A stretch of 5,804 nt of DNA from Nitrospira sp. (lineage in GTDB: Bacteria > Nitrospirota > JACRHL01), in NCBI GenBank assembly GCA_026994095.1, contig JALWRU010000245.1, positions 1 through 5,804 of the forward strand. The letters run 5' to 3'. Both the position numbers and the translations under genes were made by a program. Under the pieces are notes generated by a model that worked only from the letters and a program-made list of their open reading frames with translations, made no database searches and was not told where the DNA came from. Of the stretch, positions 1 to 5,804 are shown piece after piece; the first letter of the stretch is position 1; each line of letters begins with the position of its first letter.

Positions 1-1110
1 CTCGCGCACGTTACCGGGCCAACTGTACTGGGTCATCGCATCCATCACCCCATCACCAAATTGCAGACGGGTGGACCCTAACTGGCTGCTACAGCGGCGC
101 AAAAACATCTGTGCCAGCGGCGGAATGTCGTCGGCCCGGTCACACAGGGCCGGCAAGGTTATGGCGACCACCTTGATACGGTAGTACAGATCTTCCCGGA
201 ACAGCCCCTGATGGACCATCTCCTCCAGATTGCGGTTGGTGGCCGAGATGATGCGGGCGTCGACCGGGGTCTCGCTGCCACCCCCCAGGCGCTGGACCAC
301 ACCGGACTGTAAAAAACGCAGGAGTTTGGGCTGTACCGACAGGGGCAATTCGCCGATCTCGTCTAAAAAGAGGGTGCCCTTGTGGGCCTGCTCTGCCAGG
401 CCAGCGCGTCGTTTTTTGGCGTCGGTGAAGGCACCGGCCTCGTGACCAAACAGCTCCCCCTCAAACAGGCTTTCGGGGATGGCACCGCAGTTGACTGGCA
501 CAAACGGCCCCCGTTGCCTGAGGCTTTCATCGTGCAGGGCCTGGGCGACCATCTCTTTACCGGTGCCGCTGGGGCCTTCAATGAGCACCGGCTCCTGAGA
601 CGGGGCGACCCGCCGGATCAGCCGAAAGACTTTTTCCATGGCCCGCGACTGGCCAACCATCTGCCCTACGCTGCCACCGGTCTGTGACCGGGAGTCGGCC
701 AGTTCATTTTCCAACGTATGGATATGGTGTGCCCGCCGGATCGATACCGCCAATTCGTCCAGATCTACCGGCTTGGCGTAAAAATCGGTGGCCCCCAGCT
801 CAATGGCCTTCAGGGCATTTTCTTTGTCTGGATTGCCGGTGATGACAATCACCTGCACACGGGCATCGGTCTGCAAGATGTGGCGTAACAGACGCAACCC
901 TTCCGAGGCGTTGCGCGGGTCCGGCGGCAGCCCCAGGTCCAGGGCGATGACCGCCGGTTTGAAATTGGCCAGGGCCGCGTCAACGCTGTCACTGTCCCAG
1001 GCGAAGGCCAGTTCGTAGTCGCTGGCAAAGGCCCATTTCATCTGGTTACGGATGGCCTCGTCGTCATCGACGATAAGCAGCCGTGCCGGTGCGGTTGGCT
1101 CAGTGCTCAT
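1..1110 (-). CDS. prsR: PEP-CTERM/exosortase-system sigma-54 response regulator PrsR (3' end cut by window)
   Basis: Cytoplasmic response regulator that activates sigma-54 RNA polymerase after phosphorylation, probably by the adjacent PrsK. The window holds 370 residues. The receiver domain (about 8-128) has an acidic pocket at D15-D17, phospho-acceptor D58, T91 and K113. Its LDLGLPPDP stretch (57-65), followed by SEGL (69-72) and later ITGN and DFYAKP, is what I recall as typical of PrsR rather than generic NtrC proteins. The AAA+ domain (about 148-370) has Walker A GPSGTGKE (179-186), Walker B LFLDE (247-251), arginine-finger candidates R305 and R311, and ends in WPGNVRE (364-370). The C-terminal Fis-type helix-turn-helix is therefore outside the window; relatives are about 450 residues long. 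The sigma-54 contact loop reads GAFTDA (226-231) instead of GAFTGA. The ATG overlaps the prsK stop as ATGA and has a strong ribosome site, so translation is probably coupled. I am sure of the EBP class and confident of PrsR. Confidence 0.92.
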   Translation of the reverse strand, partial: MSTEPTAPARLLIVDDDEAIRNQMKWAFASDYELAFAWDSDSVDAALANFKPAVIALDLGLPPDPRNASEGLRLLRHILQTDARVQVIVITGNPDKENALKAIELGATDFYAKPVDLDELAVSIRRAHHIHTLENELADSRSQTGGSVGQMVGQSRAMEKVFRLIRRVAPSQEPVLIEGPSGTGKEMVAQALHDESLRQRGPFVPVNCGAIPESLFEGELFGHEAGAFTDAKKRRAGLAEQAHKGTLFLDEIGELPLSVQPKLLRFLQSGVVQRLGGGSETPVDARIISATNRNLEEMVHQGLFREDLYYRIKVVAITLPALCDRADDIPPLAQMFLRRCSSQLGSTRLQFGDGVMDAMTQYSWPGNVRE

Positions 1111-3152
1111 ACTACCTCCTGACCGACTGTTGCGGACGACCCGCTCACGGGCAGTCGCACAGTAAATTTGGTGCCCACATTCGGGCTGGAGATCACCGTC
1201 AGGTGGCCACCCAACTGTTGTACGATCCGGCGGGCCTGAAACAGACCAATCCCCATGCCTTGCTGTTTGGTGCTGGCAAACGGTTTGAACAGTTTTTGCT
1301 CGATAAAATCGGGCGCCATGCCGCAGCCGTCGTCTTCAACTTCCACGTAGACCTCCCTCCCTCGCAGCTCGCCACTAAGCTGGATCAGACGGGCACCCGC
1401 CTCGGCAGCATTGTTCACCAGATTGGTAAAGACACTGTCCAGGTCTGTGGCGTCTGCTGCACATGGTAGCGGCCCTGCCACCCGAACTTCTACTGTGGAG
1501 TCGCCATTTTCCTGCCAACGCCGACTCCACTCGGTCAGCAGGTCCGCCAGATCGATGGGGCGGGCCGGGGCGGGCTGGTGCTCCCGCAGTGAGCGCAGCC
1601 GTGCCGACAGCTCGTTCATCTGCGATACCGCCGCCCGCAGGCTGCTTTCCGCATCGTCCCAAAACTCCGGGTTGGTGCGGTTTTTATGGATGTTCTGGGC
1701 CAGTAACCCCAACGAGTTAGTGGTGTTTTTCATGTCGTGAATGAAAAAGGTGGAGAGCTGATGTAGCGCGGCCTGCTCGCGGGTCTCGGCCAGATCGGTG
1801 CCCAGTTGCAAGTTGCGGATGGCCACCCCCGCCTGCGCGCCGATGGCGGTGGCCAGGGCCAGGTCTTCCATGTGATAGGGGCTGCCGGATTTGCGCGGCC
1901 CGATACCCAGCCAGCCAATTTGCTCATCCCCGACCCGCAAGGGCAGGTAGTGAATGAGGGCGGTGTCCCCGACTTTGCGAAACACCACCACGCGCCGATG
2001 GTCGGTACCCCAGGCCGGGTGCGAATCGCTCTCCAGTTCTCCCAGCGGCTGACGGGCCAGCGGCTCGGTTTCGCCGGTGGAGAGGGAGCGGTAGCCTCGA
2101 CCCTGGCCCTCTTCGATCAACACCTTGACGTAGTTGGCACCAAGGGTGGAGCGGATGATACGGTCCAGCGCCCGCATCAGCGCCTCCAGCGAATGCTCGC
2201 GGGCGATGGAGCGGGTCACCTTTTGCCACACCACCTGATAGTCGTGCCGGTTTTTATAGAAGTTGCGGTCTACAAAGTGGCGCACCTTCCAGCGCAGGGT
2301 ATCCGACAGCAGGGCGATCACCAGCACTGCCAGCGCCACAAACACCCCGGCGGAGATGGTCACCACCGACGGCTGCCCGCCCAGCATGCGCGCGCCGTAG
2401 ACCAACAGCCCCAGAATCAGCAGGTAGCTGCTGACCGCCAGCAGGGTGATGGAGTTGTAGATGACGTAGCGAGAGATAAATACGTCGACGCTCAACAGCC
2501 GGTGGCGGACGACCGCGAACCCCAGCATGGAGCCACCGATGATGGTAGCGACCGCCAGCTGCGGCCCCACGTTCACATCGATCATGGCGTAGAGAATGGC
2601 CAGGGTCGCCAGATAGACCCGCATGGCGGCCACAAAGCCGATTCCCACCAGCAGGTATTTAAGCTGCCAGCGAACGGCCTCGTGGGCGGACCGGTAGATG
2701 TTCTCCAGTTGCAGCAGCACAATCAGCAACAGCCCCAGTTGCAGGGCCACAGCAATCTGTCCCAGGCTGTTTAGCGGCATGCCCAGGGTATGAGTTGGCA
2801 GGTGCCACCGTCCCGGCACCAGCATCCCGGCAGTCGCGAGCGCCGCCAGCGCAACCCCGGTGCGGCGGGCACGGCGCAACAGGGTGGTGCTCTGGCGGGT
2901 GGCACGGGCGATGGCCGTCACAAAATAGAGCAGCGCCGCCGGCAGCCACACCTCTGCCAGCAGCCAGCCGGACATGCCGATGCGGTAGCTGAACAGGGTA
3001 CCCACATGGGACAGGGTCAGGCAGAGCAATACCCCGGCGCAGGCCTGATTGAGTCGCTTTTCCCGCCCCCGTGACAGGGTCAGCAGGGCCAGCCCCAGCG
3101 CCTCGAAGGCGGCGATCACCAGTACGGTGCTGGAGAACGCTACCTCCGACAT
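1107..3152 (-). CDS. prsK: PEP-CTERM/exosortase-system membrane histidine kinase PrsK
   Basis: Inner-membrane sensor histidine kinase of 681 residues, a usual length for PrsK. About nine hydrophobic segments occupy residues 7-283 (roughly 7-28, 38-58, 62-84, 97-113, 128-150, 163-190, 196-215, 231-253, 263-283). A basic juxtamembrane stretch (RWKVRHFVDRNFYKNRHDY, 287-305) follows, and then a GAF-like domain (about 318-450). The H-box FIHDMKN places the autophosphorylated histidine at H472, in the HDxKN style typical of PrsK. The HATPase domain has N-box NLVNNAAEA (577-585), G1 DDGCGM (607-612), F-box FKPF (622-625), and G2 GMGIGL (632-637). There is no receiver domain; the partner is prsR, overlapping its stop by 4 bases. 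The ligand is unknown. The ATG at 3152 leads straight into the first membrane helix, as expected, but no clear Shine-Dalgarno precedes it, so its own initiation may be weak. Confidence 0.92.
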   Translation of the reverse strand: MSEVAFSSTVLVIAAFEALGLALLTLSRGREKRLNQACAGVLLCLTLSHVGTLFSYRIGMSGWLLAEVWLPAALLYFVTAIARATRQSTTLLRRARRTGVALAALATAGMLVPGRWHLPTHTLGMPLNSLGQIAVALQLGLLLIVLLQLENIYRSAHEAVRWQLKYLLVGIGFVAAMRVYLATLAILYAMIDVNVGPQLAVATIIGGSMLGFAVVRHRLLSVDVFISRYVIYNSITLLAVSSYLLILGLLVYGARMLGGQPSVVTISAGVFVALAVLVIALLSDTLRWKVRHFVDRNFYKNRHDYQVVWQKVTRSIAREHSLEALMRALDRIIRSTLGANYVKVLIEEGQGRGYRSLSTGETEPLARQPLGELESDSHPAWGTDHRRVVVFRKVGDTALIHYLPLRVGDEQIGWLGIGPRKSGSPYHMEDLALATAIGAQAGVAIRNLQLGTDLAETREQAALHQLSTFFIHDMKNTTNSLGLLAQNIHKNRTNPEFWDDAESSLRAAVSQMNELSARLRSLREHQPAPARPIDLADLLTEWSRRWQENGDSTVEVRVAGPLPCAADATDLDSVFTNLVNNAAEAGARLIQLSGELRGREVYVEVEDDGCGMAPDFIEQKLFKPFASTKQQGMGIGLFQARRIVQQLGGHLTVISSPNVGTKFTVRLPVSGSSATVGQEVV
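1115..1120 (-). promoter_or_regulatory. Strong Shine-Dalgarno site of prsR inside the end of prsK
   Basis: The minus strand reads AGGAGG, then TAGT, then the prsR ATG. This near-perfect ribosome site fixes the prsR start. It lies within the last codons of prsK, so prsR can be translated both by reinitiation at the ATGA overlap and by its own initiation. Confidence 0.8.
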
Positions 3153-3175
3153 GGCGTGTCTATTTGATGGTCAGG

Positions 3176-3196
3176 CCGCACGGAGCCCGTGACCGG
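3176..3196 (-). other. Imperfect hairpin in the gap before prsK
   Basis: CACGG (3179-3183) pairs perfectly with CCGTG (3187-3191) around a 3-base loop. The stem is extended by CCG (3176-3178) pairing with CGG (3194-3196) across a 2-base bulge. It sits in the 74-base gap between the membrane-protein gene and prsK. No T-tract follows on the minus strand, so it is not a standard intrinsic terminator. It might slow transcription or stabilise an RNA end, or be chance in GC-rich DNA. Confidence 0.3.
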
Positions 3197-3226
3197 TATC
3201 AGTAGTGTGGTTGCGGCAATAAAGCA

Positions 3227-3784
3227 CTATCGCTTGAGCACATCCCAGCCGTCCGGGGTGCCGTTGTCGCTGCGGACCGACAGCCCCCAGATCAGCAGAA
3301 TGGCCAGCATGCTCATCAGTTGCATGCCGATGGCGGGAAATACAATGGGATCGACCGTGGCCTTGGCGGCAGTCTTGCCGATGCTGGGCATCAACAGTCC
3401 AGCCACCAGCCAGCAGACCGGGTACAGCAGGCCGCCGATACCGACCCCCAGGGAGAAGACCATCTTCCAGCGGGCAGACACCCAGCTCAGTCCCAGTGCC
3501 AAAATGAGGCCCACCGACATGGCGCCGATGCCGGTGCCGTGAAAATGCCCCCGAAGCACGTATCGGAACGACTTTTTTTCAATCTGTTCCGGGCTTTTTG
3601 TGAGCAGGTCCGGATTGTTGGGGTGGTCGGTAATCTGTTGCGAGATCCACCCCTCGATGGAGTGTTCTGCCACCCCCACCGACATGCCAATTGCCTCACC
3701 AAAGCAGATGGTGAGGATGGCAAATACCAGCCCCAGCGCCACCGGTTTGAGTTGGCTTGTAATCGATTGTGTGTCGCTACCCAT
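3227..3784 (-). CDS. Unrecognised multi-pass membrane protein (about 4 helices)
   Basis: A 185-residue protein whose family I do not recognise. Hydrophobic segments lie near residues 13-37, 83-104, 108-132 and 146-170. The first is followed by a polar loop of about 45 residues (38-82), rich in charged and amide residues, which would lie on one face of the membrane. The tail (171-185) is short and polar. A His-x-His pair (H80, H82) in GHFHGTG sits exactly at the mouth of the second helix, followed by a glycine-rich run; such placement is seen in metal- or haem-binding membrane proteins, but that is only a suggestion. There is no cleavable signal peptide or catalytic motif. The GGGGGA run 8 bases before the ATG is a weak ribosome site. 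It lies 72 bases after gpmI and 74 before prsK, same strand, with no evident terminator in between, so it may be co-transcribed with either. The composition and helix pattern support a real gene rather than a shadow. Confidence 0.8.
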   Translation of the reverse strand: MGSDTQSITSQLKPVALGLVFAILTICFGEAIGMSVGVAEHSIEGWISQQITDHPNNPDLLTKSPEQIEKKSFRYVLRGHFHGTGIGAMSVGLILALGLSWVSARWKMVFSLGVGIGGLLYPVCWLVAGLLMPSIGKTAAKATVDPIVFPAIGMQLMSMLAILLIWGLSVRSDNGTPDGWDVLKR

Positions 3785-3856
3785 GATGGTATTCCCCCGT
3801 TGCGATGATGGGGTGCAATCCCCCCGTTCTCTTATCGACCGGAACCGGCTGGCAGA

Positions 3857-5521
<1,665 letters not shown>

Positions 5522-5525
5522 CGGA

Positions 5526-5530
5526 CTCCG
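5526..5530 (-). promoter_or_regulatory. Shine-Dalgarno site of gpmI
   Basis: The minus strand reads CGGAG, then TCCG, then ATG. The 4-base spacing is short but workable. It supports the start at 5521; no better ATG lies upstream in frame. Confidence 0.5.
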
Positions 5531-5547
5531 TAGGGCGACAGGTAGGT

Positions 5548-5569
5548 GGGGTCGCGGCCCCGGCGGGCC
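5548..5569 (-). other. Two overlapping, mutually exclusive hairpins in the gpmI leader
   Basis: GGCCC (5556-5560) pairs perfectly with GGGCC (5565-5569) around a 4-base loop. The same C-run can instead pair with the GGGG at 5548-5551 (GGGG/CCCC plus one wobble-type pair around CGCG). Both stems are short but GC-only, and only one can form at a time. They lie 27-48 bases before the gpmI ATG. There is no T-tract, so this is not a classical attenuator. Confidence 0.3.
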
Positions 5570-5582
5570 TGCAAACGCCGCC

Positions 5583-5611
5583 AGAATACCATAGCCTGCG
5601 CCGGGGTAACC
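5583..5611 (-). promoter_or_regulatory. Candidate gpmI promoter (extended -10)
   Basis: On the minus strand TGG-TATTCT (5591-5583) resembles an extended -10 element (TGn plus 4 of 6 bases of TATAAT). A poor -35-like GTTACC (3 of 6) lies at 5610-5605, 16 bases upstream. A start near 5576 would give a leader of about 55 bases carrying the two alternative hairpins. It is a weak match and is offered only as the best candidate seen. Confidence 0.3.
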
Positions 5612-5664
5612 GGGGGGTTCGACGAAAGTCGGCGGTGTGACTGGAGTAGGCGGTTACAGGTCTG

Positions 5665-5670
5665 TACAAT
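5665..5670 (+). promoter_or_regulatory. Candidate -10 element of def
   Basis: TACAAT matches TATAAT at 5 of 6 positions. The hexamer 17 bases upstream, TGGAGT (5642-5647), is a poor -35 (3 of 6). Transcription would begin near 5677, almost at the def start codon, so the message would be leaderless or nearly so; otherwise the box is chance. Confidence 0.3.
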
Positions 5671-5679
5671 AGTAGGGTG

Positions 5680-5804
5680 ATGGCCATTCGACCTGTACTC
5701 TCTTATCCCGACCCATTCCTGCGTGAAAAATCGCAGCCAGTCACCCGTTTTGGTGAGGTGCTCGACGACCTGATCCGTGACATGGCGGAGACCATGTGGG
5801 ACGA
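5680..5804 (+). CDS. def: Peptide deformylase, N-terminal part (3' end cut by window)
   Basis: Cytoplasmic metal-dependent hydrolase that removes the formyl group from the N-terminal Met of new proteins. Only the first 41 complete codons are present. The N-terminus MAIRPVLSYPDPFLREKSQP, followed by V-T-R-F and then DLIRDMAETMWD, matches the conserved start of bacterial deformylases (I-x-x-x-P-D-P-x-L-R-x-K-x-x-P-V, then D-x-M-x-E-T-M). All three metal-binding motifs (GxGLAAxQ, EGCLS, HExDH) would lie beyond the right edge, so activity cannot be judged. The ATG at 5680 is preceded by an in-frame GTG at 5677 and a weak AGGG ribosome site only about 3 bases away. It is transcribed away from gpmI. 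Identification rests on the N-terminal pattern alone, but that pattern is distinctive. Confidence 0.87.
   Translation, partial: MAIRPVLSYPDPFLREKSQPVTRFGEVLDDLIRDMAETMWD

Larger units (their letters stand above)
5522..5679. promoter_or_regulatory. Divergent intergenic region between gpmI and def
   Basis: 158 bases with both flanking genes transcribed outward, so promoters for both must lie here or within the flanking genes. It is G-rich on the plus strand (several runs of 4-6 G). Apart from the candidate promoter elements and the hairpin pair listed separately, I see no clear operator or sigma-54 site (GG-N10-GC in TGGCAC/TTGC context). Confidence 0.6.

Noticed and set aside
1806..2774. Long open frame (322 codons) on the plus strand opposite prsK, rich in His, Gln and Gly.
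   Set aside because: Antisense shadow of a GC-rich gene: the opposite frame has clear kinase domains, and this product is low-complexity with no motif.
3810..3823. GGGG-TGCAAT-CCCC inverted repeat after gpmI, considered as a terminator.
   Set aside because: Only four stem pairs and no T-tract on the minus strand; not convincing as an intrinsic terminator.
3785..3856. Search for a sigma-54 promoter (TTGC near G-rich tract) upstream of the membrane-protein gene.
   Set aside because: ATTGCA follows a G-run, but the GG at the required 10-base spacing is absent (AA there instead).

Overview
This 5.8 kb, GC-rich window looks like proteobacterial chromosome. It is densely coding, with four genes on the minus strand and one on the plus strand entering from the right edge. 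The strongest lineage clue is a PrsK/PrsR-type two-component system. That pair belongs to the PEP-CTERM/exosortase A (XrtA) protein-sorting and exopolysaccharide loci of Gram-negative bacteria. I cannot name the genus from the sequence alone.

Layout in the direction of minus-strand transcription (right to left): (1) gpmI, cofactor-independent phosphoglycerate mutase (5521-3857), of the long 'plant/trypanosome-like' form; (2) a 185-residue, roughly four-helix membrane protein that I do not recognise (3784-3227), with gaps of 72 and 74 bases on either side; (3) prsK, a polytopic membrane histidine kinase with GAF-like and HATPase domains (3152-1107); (4) prsR, a sigma-54-dependent response regulator (1110 to the left edge, truncated), whose ATG overlaps the prsK stop as ATGA. 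On the plus strand, def (peptide deformylase) begins at 5680 and runs off the right edge. The 158 bases between gpmI and def form a divergent regulatory region.

PrsK and PrsR should act as a sensor/regulator pair. PrsK senses through its membrane region, autophosphorylates on His472 and phosphorylates PrsR at Asp58. PrsR then drives sigma-54 promoters of the PEP-CTERM/exopolysaccharide regulon. The rest of that locus (for example prsT, xrtA and the eps genes) would lie left of the window, but this is inference. gpmI and def are housekeeping genes and mark the boundary between core chromosome and the exosortase locus.

No strong case for a new multi-gene system is visible here. The items most worth a second look are a natural GAFTDA (not GAFTGA) sigma-54 contact loop in PrsR, the unrecognised membrane protein between gpmI and prsK, and the long-form GpmI with Gly in place of the usual Asn before the metal-binding Ser. 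The gpmI leader also holds two mutually exclusive hairpins.
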